59,365 bases of DNA from contig JBJOGW010000039.1 in the NCBI GenBank assembly GCA_046048055.1, forward strand, positions 1 through 59,365. Direction: 5' to 3'. This stretch comes from SYAC01 sp046048055 (GTDB lineage: Bacteria; Planctomycetota; Phycisphaerae; Phycisphaerales; SM1A02). This document shows positions 32,402-40,554 of this stretch, in pieces. The notes below the pieces were generated by a model. It worked only from the letters and a program-made list of their open reading frames with translations, was not told the origin of the DNA and did not search any database. The stretch's first letter is position 1. Each line of letters starts with the position of its first letter. Both the position numbers and the translations under genes were made by a program.

Positions 32402-34740
32402 GATCGATCCTTCTCGGCATCCTGCTGGCGATGGCCGCAGCACCATGGACCGGGGCGATGGCGCAGGAGCCGTCCGTCGACTCGCCGTCCGCCGAAACGC
32501 CCGAGACATGGCTGTCACGGGTCGAGGACCTTCGCAAGCGCGTCACCCTTGAGGCCACCGAGCAGGGCCAGCGCGAAGCCGCCGACGAGCTGCTCTCGGT
32601 GCGCAGGCAACTGATGCTGCAGCATGCGCAGGACCCGCGTCTGGCGCTGTGGATTGGCGACTACGCTGAGGATTGTTTCACCCTCTGCCTGCCCGCGGGC
32701 GGGGACGTGGACCGCGTGCTCTACGGCCTGGCCGGCGCCGAGGCTCGCCAGCGCGTCCGTGCCACGGTGCGCGACATGCTGGTGGCGGCGGAGCGTGCGG
32801 AGCAGGTGGCCAAGGCCACGGTTGCACGCGAGGGCGATGCGACCCCGCCGCGCGAGGTGGCGGACCGGCTGGCGCACGTTGAGCGACCGCGTCGCATTCC
32901 GCTGCTGCGGTCGCTGGCGGAGGTGCTGCAGGTGGAAGTGGGCGAGTTTGAGAGTGCCAAGCGTCGCGCCATGGCCGAGTCGGCCATCGCGCGCGTGGAG
33001 TCGCTGCTGCCGGAACTGGATGACCGCACCGCGAGCGTTGTGGCCCGCTACGCGGGACTGGCCGCAGCGCGGATCGAGGACGAACGCGCCGCCAACCGGC
33101 TGCTCACGCTGGCTCGCGAGCGAGCGGGCGACGACGAAGCGCTGGTCACGCTGGCCGACCTGGCGGCGCTCCGTGCGGCTGGCCTGCTCCGCGGGCCCGG
33201 TCCGGCGGCCGACGCCGCTGGGTTGCTGGGCCGGGGCGGATCGCCGGCACGGCGCCTGGCGCTGGCCGAACTCGAGGCCCGCCTTCGACGGCAGCAGCAA
33301 CAGGGCGACGCGGGCCTCCAGCCCGAACCGGGCGCGGCGGTACCGAGCTGGACCTCGCCGTTCACGCGCCTTCTTCAGGACGGCACCCCGCAGTCCGCTG
33401 CAGCGATTCGAGACGCCGCCATCGCCCGGCTGGCGCGCGTGGAGTCCGAGGGCACCGCGCTTCCGCCCTCGGAGCCCATGGGACTGCTCGGGCTGACGCA
33501 GCATCGGCTGGACGCGGGCGTTCCGGCCGACGATCTGCTCGCGGCGCTGGAAGCGGTGCGAGCCCGGCCGCTCACGCCGGCCAGTGTGCGTGCCGCGGCC
33601 ACCCGGGCGGTGGCCGGCATCGAGATGGTTCGGGAGAACTGGGGGGAAGCGGCCGATCGATTCGTGACGCTGGCGGCGGAACACCCGGATGATCCCGCAG
33701 CCCAGCCGGCCATCGAGGCAGGCGTGCGCATCCTGCGCGAACTGGACCGCGCGGCGGACGGCCAGGACCCTCAGCTCCGCCAGCGACTGGAGTCCGCGCT
33801 GCAGCTGGCCGTCGACCGGTTCGCCGCGAGCGATGATCACGCCCTGTGGATGCTGGAGCGGCAGGTGCTGGCCCTGGAGGCGCAAGCCGATGGTCGCGGC
33901 ACCGAGGCGTTCCCCGTGCCGGAGCGTGTGCCCGAGGGCGCCGAGCCTGCCTCGCTGCACGCCCGGGGTGTGGCAGCCGCGGCATGGCTTGCCGTGCAGG
34001 CCGGCGACATGATCGAGGCGGAACGACTGCTGCAGCAGGCGCCCCCACCCCTGGGACCGTCCGCGGCGCGGCGCCGTCTCCGGGCCCGCGTGGCGGCCAT
34101 GGCCTCGCTGGATCGTGACCTGTCGACGGACCCCGAGATCGGCCCGCTGGCTGCACGGGACGCCGAGTTGCTGCGTCGTGTCATCGTGGAGCGCCTCGCG
34201 GCATTGCGGCCCGAACAGGCATGGCCCGTGGAAGCTGCAGCCTCGACCGCCTCCGGCGGGGCGCAGCGGCTTTCGGCCATGCTGGAGCGACTGCCGTCGG
34301 CGGATGCGGCGGACTGGCTCGTGGCGGGAGACCTGCTCCGACATGCCGGCGAGCACGCCGCGGCGGTTCGCGCCTATGAACGCTCGCTCGCCATCCAGAC
34401 CGACACGCGCGAGGCGCTGCTGGGCAAGGCGGAGAGCCTGCGCGTGCTGGCCGGAGATGAAGGCCTTCGTGAGGCCATGGCCATCTACCGACGCGTGGCG
34501 GCCGGCGACGGGATGAGCACGGAGGCATCCCAGCGCGACCATGTGTGGTGGCTCTGCCAGTTGCGACAACTGCAGGTGCTGCAGGCCGCCGGTCGCTTCG
34601 ATGACCGGGCCAGCATGCGCGTCAACCGTCTTCGCGCTGTGGATCCGGAACTCGGAGGACCGCTGTTCGCGGAAGCCTTCGCGGCCCTTCCAGCAGGCGA
34701 TGATGGCTCACGTGCCGGCCGCGAAGGCGTCGATCGCTGA
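32398..34740 (+). CDS. Large exported helical-repeat (TPR-like) protein of the ExbBD operon
   Basis: 780 residues with a signal peptide (ILLGILLAMAAAPWTGAMAQ). The rest is Ala/Leu/Arg-rich helices arranged as TPR or TPR-like solenoid repeats, for example LLRHAGEHAAAVRAYERSLAIQ near the C-terminus; no catalytic motif is seen. It is the last gene of the operon and likely the periplasmic client or effector that the ExbB/ExbD motor moves. The ATG at 32398 overlaps the ExbD stop. Its last 33 bp overlap the convergent futalosine hydrolase gene. Confidence 0.75.
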   Translation: MRSILLGILLAMAAAPWTGAMAQEPSVDSPSAETPETWLSRVEDLRKRVTLEATEQGQREAADELLSVRRQLMLQHAQDPRLALWIGDYAEDCFTLCLPAGGDVDRVLYGLAGAEARQRVRATVRDMLVAAERAEQVAKATVAREGDATPPREVADRLAHVERPRRIPLLRSLAEVLQVEVGEFESAKRRAMAESAIARVESLLPELDDRTASVVARYAGLAAARIEDERAANRLLTLARERAGDDEALVTLADLAALRAAGLLRGPGPAADAAGLLGRGGSPARRLALAELEARLRRQQQQGDAGLQPEPGAAVPSWTSPFTRLLQDGTPQSAAAIRDAAIARLARVESEGTALPPSEPMGLLGLTQHRLDAGVPADDLLAALEAVRARPLTPASVRAAATRAVAGIEMVRENWGEAADRFVTLAAEHPDDPAAQPAIEAGVRILRELDRAADGQDPQLRQRLESALQLAVDRFAASDDHALWMLERQVLALEAQADGRGTEAFPVPERVPEGAEPASLHARGVAAAAWLAVQAGDMIEAERLLQQAPPPLGPSAARRRLRARVAAMASLDRDLSTDPEIGPLAARDAELLRRVIVERLAALRPEQAWPVEAAASTASGGAQRLSAMLERLPSADAADWLVAGDLLRHAGEHAAAVRAYERSLAIQTDTREALLGKAESLRVLAGDEGLREAMAIYRRVAAGDGMSTEASQRDHVWWLCQLRQLQVLQAAGRFDDRASMRVNRLRAVDPELGGPLFAEAFAALPAGDDGSRAGREGVDR

Positions 34741-35337
34741 GCCCACGCGGGCAAGCGACGTCCACGCGCGGGCCAAGTCCCACCCCTGGCGACCGCGATC
34801 CCCGGTGGTGTTGGAGATCACGCGGATCTCGCCACCACGGATCCCCAGCCGAAGGGCGGCGTGCACCACGGCCGCGCCCTCCATGGCTTCGGCAATCGCG
34901 CCCGTGCGGGCCTGCACCGCCTGCGCCAGCGCGTCGGTGCCGCTGCACGTGGCCACGGTGGCGATCGCACCGTCATGCCTCGGACCCGGAAGGAAGCGCG
35001 TGAGCGCCGGATCGACCGGCACCTGGTTGCCCGTGAAGTCCCCCAGCGGAAAGCCCATGCTCGCCGTGTCCTGGAAGCCGTCCGGCGTCTGCAGCCCTTC
35101 CTCCATGTACACGCAGGCCGTGGCCACCACCACCTCGCCGGGCGCCAGCATCGACGCGGGCAGGGCGCCCGCGATGCCCACGCTGAGCACGCCATCAAAG
35201 GGACCTTCCTCGAGCAATGCCGCCGTGGTCGCGGCGGCGGCGTTCACGCGCCCGATGCCCGAGACCACCACGTGGGCGCGGGAACAGGCCAACGCCTCGG
35301 CCTCTCGCGCGGTGGCCGCCACCACCAGCAGCTTCAT
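34708..35337 (-). CDS. mqnB: Futalosine hydrolase (menaquinone biosynthesis)
   Basis: 209 residues of the nucleoside phosphorylase/5'-methylthioadenosine nucleosidase fold. MqnB cleaves futalosine to hypoxanthine and dehypoxanthine futalosine in the chorismate-derived alternative menaquinone route. Supporting features are the N-terminal MKLLVVAATAREAEAL, GIGRVNAAAATTAALL, SVGIAGAL and the substrate-site MEGAAVVHAALR. Related MTA/SAH nucleosidases have a similar fold, so the function is likely rather than certain. The ATG at 35337 overlaps the hisS stop by 4 nt. The 3' end overlaps the convergent repeat-protein gene. Confidence 0.82.
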   Translation of the reverse strand: MKLLVVAATAREAEALACSRAHVVVSGIGRVNAAAATTAALLEEGPFDGVLSVGIAGALPASMLAPGEVVVATACVYMEEGLQTPDGFQDTASMGFPLGDFTGNQVPVDPALTRFLPGPRHDGAIATVATCSGTDALAQAVQARTGAIAEAMEGAAVVHAALRLGIRGGEIRVISNTTGDRGRQGWDLARAWTSLARVGSAIDAFAAGT

Positions 35338-36671
35338 GCGCCGCGCGCCCGGCATCGCGCCACCAGGTGCCGCTCCAGGTCCGTCATCGCCACCCTTTCC
35401 TGCGAGCCTCCGTCGAGATCCTTCACGGACACGGCACCCTCGGCCAGTTCCGCGCCAAGAATGATCGCGAAGCGGGCGCGCGCCTTGGCGGCATCGCCGA
35501 GCACCTTGCCGACGTGGCGCGTGGCCTTCCAGTTGCTTCGGGCATGCAAGCCGGCGCGGCGCAGATCGGTGAGCAGCCGGGGCTGCAGCGTCTCGGCCGC
35601 CTCGCTGCCGTCGGTGACCACGAACACGTCCGGACGCGGCAGCAGCGTGGTGGTGTCCTTGGGCAGCAGCCCACGGTCGGCCAGCACCAGGCCCAGCACC
35701 ACGTCACCCATGCCGAAGCCGAAGGCCGGCGTGCTCGGCCCGCCGAAGAGCTCGACCAGCCCGTCGTAGCGGCCTCCGCCCGCCACGGCGCGCTCGTTGC
35801 CACCGGCCTCGTGCATCTCGAACACCGTCCCCGTGTAGTAGGCCAGGCCTCGCACGATGCCGAAGTCCCACTCGCACCACTCGGCGAGGCCCATGGAGGC
35901 CAACTGCCGGGCCAGGGCGTCCGCACCGCCCGTCGCCTCGACGGGCACGCCCAGCGCGGTCGAGATCGCGGGCGCGTCGCTGCCCACGGGCCGTCGCGTG
36001 GCCGCGATGCCGTCGAGGCGCGAGCGGGCGTCCGCGTGCAGGCCGAGCGAAGCGGCGCGGCGATCGAACTCCGCAGGCTCCAGCTTCTCGCGACGATCCA
36101 GCAGCTCGAACGCCTCGCCCATGCGCTCCAGCGGCACACCCGCCGCAGCCAGCGCGGCGGCCACCGCGCCGCGGTGACTCAGCCGAACACGGATGTCGGC
36201 GGGCTTCAGGCCCAGCCGCTCCATCGCCAGCACCGCACATCCGATCACCTCGGCATCCGCGGCGGCACCCTCCACACCCATCAGGTCCACGTTCCACTGC
36301 ACGAACTCGCGCAGGCGACCTCGCTGCTGCCGCTCCGCCCGGAAGTGCACCGGGATCCCGAACCACTTCACCGGCAACGGCAGGCTTCCCGACCTTGCCG
36401 CCACCATGCGGGCCAGCGTTGGCGTGAACTCCGGTCGCAGGGCGTAGTCGTCGTCACCGCCGGCGCGCCGGAAACTGAACAGCTCGTTCACGATGCCGGG
36501 GCCGCTCTTGGCCGTGTACAGCGCCAAATGCTCGTAGGTGGGGCCCTCGACCTCGTCGAAGCCGCAGTCCACGCTGGCCTGCCGCCACACGCCCTCGATG
36601 TGGCGGCGCACCGCCATCGCGTCAGGATAGAAGTCGCGCGTGCCCTTGGGACCCTGAATCGTGACCGCCAT
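35334..36671 (-). CDS. hisS: Histidyl-tRNA synthetase
   Basis: 445 residues, class II aminoacyl-tRNA synthetase that charges tRNA(His). It has the N-terminal GPKGTRDFYP of the motif 1 region, the arginine-bearing motif ALRPEFTPTLARM (motif 2 loop), the histidine-specific GLAYYTGTVFEMH and GRYDGLVELFGG, and a C-terminal anticodon-binding Rossmann domain (PDVFVVTDGSEAAE). It is coupled to mqnB by an ATGA overlap. A TACCAT element lies 6 nt before the ATG at 36671, so the transcript may be leaderless. Confidence 0.95.
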   Translation of the reverse strand: MAVTIQGPKGTRDFYPDAMAVRRHIEGVWRQASVDCGFDEVEGPTYEHLALYTAKSGPGIVNELFSFRRAGGDDDYALRPEFTPTLARMVAARSGSLPLPVKWFGIPVHFRAERQQRGRLREFVQWNVDLMGVEGAAADAEVIGCAVLAMERLGLKPADIRVRLSHRGAVAAALAAAGVPLERMGEAFELLDRREKLEPAEFDRRAASLGLHADARSRLDGIAATRRPVGSDAPAISTALGVPVEATGGADALARQLASMGLAEWCEWDFGIVRGLAYYTGTVFEMHEAGGNERAVAGGGRYDGLVELFGGPSTPAFGFGMGDVVLGLVLADRGLLPKDTTTLLPRPDVFVVTDGSEAAETLQPRLLTDLRRAGLHARSNWKATRHVGKVLGDAAKARARFAIILGAELAEGAVSVKDLDGGSQERVAMTDLERHLVARCRARGA

Positions 36672-36677
36672 GCGACG

Positions 36678-36683
36678 ATGGTA
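36678..36683 (-). promoter_or_regulatory. -10 element of hisS-mqnB
   Basis: TACCAT on the minus strand, 6 nt before the hisS ATG, a spacing that would place the transcription start at or beside the start codon. Confidence 0.5.
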
Positions 36684-36695
36684 CGTCCGGCCGCA

Positions 36696-37298
36696 TCAGG
36701 CAGCCGAGACGTCGCCCGGGCGCATGGAGCGCATCAGGAACACGGCCGGCAGTCCGGCGAGCGTCCAGCCCACGATGCCGTCGAACATGAGGACCGCGGT
36801 GAAGTCATCGGGGGTGAACATGAACGCCCAGCTGACCATGTGGGTTCCCAGGTTCATGAAGAGCACCATGGCCGCGAGCGACAGGAATCGCCGGAGCGGC
36901 CCGTGCCCGCTCCCCGCCAGGCCGATCACGGCCACCAGCATCGCCGTGGCGAAGAGCTCGATCAGGACGCCCCGGAGCATGAAGGTGGCATCGTCCGGGT
37001 CTCGCTCGCCCTGGGTCAGGGCCATCATGATGACGGGCCCCCGGCGAAACTGGTCCCGACGCGCGGCTTCGGCCTTCTCTCGCTCGGTCTGGCTCATGGG
37101 ACGGCTGACATCCAGCGGCGCCGGATGCACGTACATGCCGCTTCCCGGGGCGGCATCCGCCATCACGCGCACCACCGCCTCGCCGCCCGGCATCGGACGC
37201 AGCCACGGCGCATAGAGGCCGCCGGCCCAACCGATACCGCCCCAGGTGAAGACCAGAACGGTGCCGAGCACCACCGAGAGCAGGTATCGCGTGGGCAT
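36696..37298 (-). CDS. Membrane protein of unknown function, 200 aa
   Basis: 200 residues with a transmembrane helix at the N-terminus (LLSVVLGTVLVFTWGGIGWAGG), a ~70-residue soluble loop containing MPGGEAVVRVMADAAPGSGMYVHP, and three C-terminal helices (LIELFATAMLVAVIGLAG; FLSLAAMVLFMNLGTHMVS; LMFDGIVGWTLAGLPAVFLM). No family is recognised with confidence. It starts at ATG 37298, 6 nt after a TAGCCT element, and ends before hisS on the same strand with its own promoter, so it is a monocistronic unit. Confidence 0.7.
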   Translation of the reverse strand: MPTRYLLSVVLGTVLVFTWGGIGWAGGLYAPWLRPMPGGEAVVRVMADAAPGSGMYVHPAPLDVSRPMSQTEREKAEAARRDQFRRGPVIMMALTQGERDPDDATFMLRGVLIELFATAMLVAVIGLAGSGHGPLRRFLSLAAMVLFMNLGTHMVSWAFMFTPDDFTAVLMFDGIVGWTLAGLPAVFLMRSMRPGDVSAA

Positions 37299-37304
37299 GA
37301 ACGA

Positions 37305-37310
37305 AGGCTA
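37305..37310 (-). promoter_or_regulatory. -10 element of the 200-aa membrane protein gene
   Basis: TAGCCT on the minus strand, 6 nt before the ATG at 37298. The next gene upstream (DinB-like) has the same hexamer. Confidence 0.5.
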
Positions 37311-37319
37311 CAAGGACGC

Positions 37320-37820
37320 TCAGCCGAGGCGTTCGCGCGCCCAGCCGATCCAACTGGAGTCCGGCAGCGCCTTGCCCATGCTGCGGAACATGAAGCTCAA
37401 CTGCGCATTGTGGTAGAGCGCGTGGGTGGGCACCTGCAGGCAGGCATCGACGGCCCGCTGGCGGTAGGTCCTGCCGTCGCGCGTGCGCTCGACGACACGG
37501 CCGCTCTCGGCCGGGGTGAGGTTGGCCAGGTAGCGGTCCCAGTCGGTGCGCGTCGTGCTCCACGCCCTCTCGATCGCATCCAGGTCCGGGTACGCGGCCT
37601 GCGTGGGCCACACCACCGTGTCGACGGTGCCGTTGAGCACGCCGATCCACACCATCTCCGCCCCGAGCAGGTGCAGCAGGGTCTCGAACACGCTGCCGAG
37701 GCCGATCGGGAACGTGCGATGCAACTCCTCGGTGGAAAGGCCGCGGCAGGCCGCCATGGTTCGGCCGGTGAGCCAGCGGACCCAGTCATGCGCGTCGCGG
37801 ACGGTCTGGAGGTCGCTCAT
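37320..37820 (-). CDS. DinB-family putative metal-dependent hydrolase
   Basis: 166 residues of a four-helix DinB/YfiT-type fold. Family landmarks are the N-terminal DWVRWLTGRTMAACRGLS, the FETLLHLLGAEMVWIG helix with the first His, and a C-terminal THALYHNAQLSFM motif, which together supply a putative three-histidine metal site. Several family members act with mycothiol or bacillithiol transferases; whether this one has a thiol partner is unknown. A TAGCCT element precedes the ATG at 37820 by 7 nt, supporting that start over the open upstream frame. Confidence 0.82.
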   Translation of the reverse strand: MSDLQTVRDAHDWVRWLTGRTMAACRGLSTEELHRTFPIGLGSVFETLLHLLGAEMVWIGVLNGTVDTVVWPTQAAYPDLDAIERAWSTTRTDWDRYLANLTPAESGRVVERTRDGRTYRQRAVDACLQVPTHALYHNAQLSFMFRSMGKALPDSSWIGWARERLG

Positions 37821-37827
37821 GACCGGC

Positions 37828-37833
37828 AGGCTA
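37828..37833 (-). promoter_or_regulatory. -10 element of the DinB-like gene
   Basis: TAGCCT on the minus strand, 7 nt before the ATG at 37820. It lies in the 22-bp gap after the methylmalonyl-CoA mutase gene. Confidence 0.5.
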
Positions 37834-37842
37834 CCCCGCCGA

Positions 37843-39501
37843 TCACCACTCCGGACCGCCGGCGTAGCGGCCGTAGACATCGGCCATGGCCTGCACCATC
37901 TCGCCCAGCGTGCAGCGGTCCAGCGCACCCTGCACCAGCGCCTCCATCACGTTGTGGCCCTCCCGGGCGTCGCCGCGGATGCGATCAAGCGCGCGCTGCA
38001 CGCCGTCCGCGCTGCGCTCGCGGCGGAACCTGGCCAGCCGCTCGCACTGCTCGGTCTCCACGGTGTGCGGGATCTGCAGGATGGCCACCTGCCGTTCCTC
38101 GTTGCCCTCGGGGTAGGCGTTCACGCCCACGATGATGCGGTCGCCCGCCTCCATCTCCTGCCCGAAGCGGTAACTGGCCTCGGCGATCTGGCGACGGAAG
38201 TAGCCCTTGTGGATGCCGCTCACCACGCCGCCCATGTCGTCGATCTCGCGGATGAGCTGGTTCGCGTCGCTCTCCATCCGGTCGGTGAGCGCCTCCACGA
38301 ACCAGCTGCCGCCCAGCGGATCCACCGTGCGGTGCACCCCGGTCTCGTGGGCCAGGATCTGCTGCGTGCGGAGCGCCACGCGCACCGCCTGCTCGGTGGG
38401 CAGGCCCAGGGTCTCGTCCATGCTGTCGGTGTGCAGGCTCTGGCAGCCGCCCAGCACGCCGGCCATGGCCTGGTAGGCCACCCGAACGATGTTGTTCAGC
38501 GGCTGCTGCTCGGTCAGGCTGCAGCCTGCCGTCTGCACGTGCGTGCGCATGAGCCAGCTGCGCTCGTTCTTCGCGCCGAAGCGGAACCGCATGGCGTTCG
38601 CCCAGATGCGGCGCGCCGCGCGCAGCTTGCAGATCTCCTCGAAGAACTCGTTGTGGCTGTTGAAGAAGAAGGAGAGCCGCGGCGCGAAGGCGTCGACATC
38701 CATGCCGCGCTGCAGGCAGGCTTCCACGTACTCCATGCCGTCGCGCAGCGTGAAGGCCAGCTCCTGCGTGGCGCTGCTGCCCGCCTCGCGAATGTGGTAG
38801 CCACTGATGCTGACGCTGTTCCACTTCGGAAGGTGCCGGCTCGCGAACTCGATCGTGTCCACCACCAGCTTCACGCTGGCCTCGGGCGGGTAGATGAACT
38901 CGTTCTGGCTGTGGAACTCCTTCAGGATGTCGTTCTGCAGCGTGCCGCCCAGCCGATCCCAGCCGATGCCCCGCTCCTTCGCCATGGCCAGGTACATGGC
39001 CCAGATCACGGCGGCCGGACCGTTGATGGTCTGGCTGACCGTCACCTCGCCCACCGGAATGTCGGCGTACAGCCGGTGCATGTCCTCGATGGTGCAGACC
39101 GCCACGCCGCAGCGGCCCACCTCGCCGGCGCTCAACGGGTCATCGCTGTCGCGGCCCATGAGCGTGGGAAGGTCGAACGCGGTGCTCAGGCCGGTGTTGG
39201 CCTTGGTGCCCTTGGCATTCTCGAGCAGGTACTTGAACCGCTTGTTCGTGTCGTCGGCGCTGCCGAAGCCCGCGAACTGCCGCATGGTCCAGAGGCGGTT
39301 GCGGTACATCGTCCTGTGCACGCCACGCGTGAAGGGGAATTGGCCGGCCTCGCCGATGCGGGCGTGCGCCGTGGCGGGATCCTTCGGGTCCTGCGTGGGC
39401 ACGGTGCCCGGGGCGTAGCGCTCCTCGACCACGTAGCCGGAGAGCGTCACGGTCTCGGGGTCCACGGCGGGCTTGGCGGTTCCGATCTGGGATGTGGTCA
39501 T
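37843..39501 (-). CDS. mcm: Methylmalonyl-CoA mutase, catalytic (large-chain N-terminal) subunit
   Basis: 552 residues covering the substrate-binding TIM barrel of coenzyme B12-dependent acyl-CoA mutases, which rearrange methylmalonyl-CoA to succinyl-CoA. Conserved stretches are RMYRNRLWTMRQFAGFG-like (YRNRLWTMRQFAG), STAFDLPTLMGRDSDD, VSQTINGPAA and SGYHIREAGS. The C-terminal B12-binding domain (DxHxxG) is missing, so the partner small subunit must be encoded elsewhere. The ATG at 39501 is supported by an AGGAG site and a TAGGAT element 22 nt upstream. Isobutyryl-CoA mutase or related B12 mutases share the fold, so the exact substrate is probable rather than certain. Confidence 0.88.
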   Translation of the reverse strand: MTTSQIGTAKPAVDPETVTLSGYVVEERYAPGTVPTQDPKDPATAHARIGEAGQFPFTRGVHRTMYRNRLWTMRQFAGFGSADDTNKRFKYLLENAKGTKANTGLSTAFDLPTLMGRDSDDPLSAGEVGRCGVAVCTIEDMHRLYADIPVGEVTVSQTINGPAAVIWAMYLAMAKERGIGWDRLGGTLQNDILKEFHSQNEFIYPPEASVKLVVDTIEFASRHLPKWNSVSISGYHIREAGSSATQELAFTLRDGMEYVEACLQRGMDVDAFAPRLSFFFNSHNEFFEEICKLRAARRIWANAMRFRFGAKNERSWLMRTHVQTAGCSLTEQQPLNNIVRVAYQAMAGVLGGCQSLHTDSMDETLGLPTEQAVRVALRTQQILAHETGVHRTVDPLGGSWFVEALTDRMESDANQLIREIDDMGGVVSGIHKGYFRRQIAEASYRFGQEMEAGDRIIVGVNAYPEGNEERQVAILQIPHTVETEQCERLARFRRERSADGVQRALDRIRGDAREGHNVMEALVQGALDRCTLGEMVQAMADVYGRYAGGPEW

Positions 39502-39523
39502 GCGTTGGCTCCTGACGGGTTGC

Positions 39524-39529
39524 ATCCTA
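39524..39529 (-). promoter_or_regulatory. -10 element and SD of the mutase gene
   Basis: TAGGAT on the minus strand, 22 nt before the ATG, with an AGGAG Shine-Dalgarno between. It is another leadered example. Confidence 0.5.
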
Positions 39530-39578
39530 GAGCACCGGGACCGCGCCTCCCAATGGACCACGCAGGCAGGGTTGGACC

Positions 39579-39584
39579 TACCAT
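39579..39584 (+). promoter_or_regulatory. -10 element of the EamA gene
   Basis: TACCAT, 12 nt before the GTG at 39597, the longest spacing of the near-leaderless set. The leader is C-rich with no ribosome site. Confidence 0.4.
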
Positions 39585-39596
39585 CGGCCCCTCCCC

Positions 39597-40550
39597 GTGC
39601 CGCCCGGCTCCCGCCAGCACCGACTCCTGCTGATCGCCTGCTTCGCCATCGTGTACGTGGTGTGGGGAAGCACCTTCATGGGCATGAAGCTGGCCGTGCA
39701 GGAACTTCCGCCGCTCTTCGTGGGCGGGGCCCGCTTCGGGCTGGCGGGCGTGGCCCTGCTCGGCATCCTGGTCGCCCTGGGGCGGGTGGAGTGGACCTGG
39801 CTCCTCGCGTGGCGCTACTGGCGCACCGCCCTGCTCACGGGAACGCTCATGCTGCTGTGCGCCAATGGATTGCTGTGCGCCAGCCTGAAGCGGGAAGTGC
39901 CCACCGGGATCGCGGCCCTGATCGTGGGCAGCACGCCCATCTCCATGGTGACCATGGACCGCCTCCAGACCCGGCGCGGGCTGCCAAGCGTACGCGTGAT
40001 GCTGGGGATGGCCCTTGGACTGGCGGGCGTGGCCACGCTGGTCGGCACTGCGGCGCTCTCCCAGGTGCGGCACGAGCAAATCGACCTGGTCGGCGCCCTC
40101 ATGGTGCTTGCCAGCACGCTGTTCTGGAGTGGCGGCAGCATCGTGGGGCGACCGATGCCGACGCCGCGCGAACCGCTGCTGGGCAGCGCCATGCAGATGA
40201 TGGTGGGTGGTGCGTCGCTGCTGTTGGCCAGCGGCTTGCTGGAGTCCTGGGCCGATATCCCGGCCATGTCGCTTTCGAGCCGGGCCTGGTTGGCGTGGCT
40301 CTACCTGGCCCTCTTCGGCTCGCTGGTCAGCTTCACGGCCTACATGTGGCTCATCCGCAACGCCAGTGCCGCAGCCGTGGCCACCTACGCCTACGTGAAC
40401 CCGCTCGTGGCCATGGTGATCGGGTGGCTGATCCTGGACGAGCGGCTCCACTGGCGCACCGCCGCCGCGACACTGCTCATTCTGGGTGGCGTGATCCTGA
40501 TGCAGTGGCGATCGCGGCCCGACGCGGCCCCCACTGGCGGCGAGGGCTGA
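39597..40550 (+). CDS. EamA/DMT-superfamily transporter
   Basis: 317 residues with about ten transmembrane helices formed by two EamA repeats, the DMT architecture. The family pattern VWGSTFMGMK is near residue 22, and the second repeat has TYAYVNPLVAMVIGWLILDERL, typical of RhaT/YdcZ-like exporters and amino-acid or drug exporters. It starts with GTG at 39597, 12 nt after a TACCAT element; the next ATG is well inside the first helix. It is followed 4 nt later by the SET-domain gene on the same strand. Substrate unknown. Confidence 0.88.
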   Translation: MPPGSRQHRLLLIACFAIVYVVWGSTFMGMKLAVQELPPLFVGGARFGLAGVALLGILVALGRVEWTWLLAWRYWRTALLTGTLMLLCANGLLCASLKREVPTGIAALIVGSTPISMVTMDRLQTRRGLPSVRVMLGMALGLAGVATLVGTAALSQVRHEQIDLVGALMVLASTLFWSGGSIVGRPMPTPREPLLGSAMQMMVGGASLLLASGLLESWADIPAMSLSSRAWLAWLYLALFGSLVSFTAYMWLIRNASAAAVATYAYVNPLVAMVIGWLILDERLHWRTAAATLLILGGVILMQWRSRPDAAPTGGEG

Positions 40551-40554
40551 ACTC

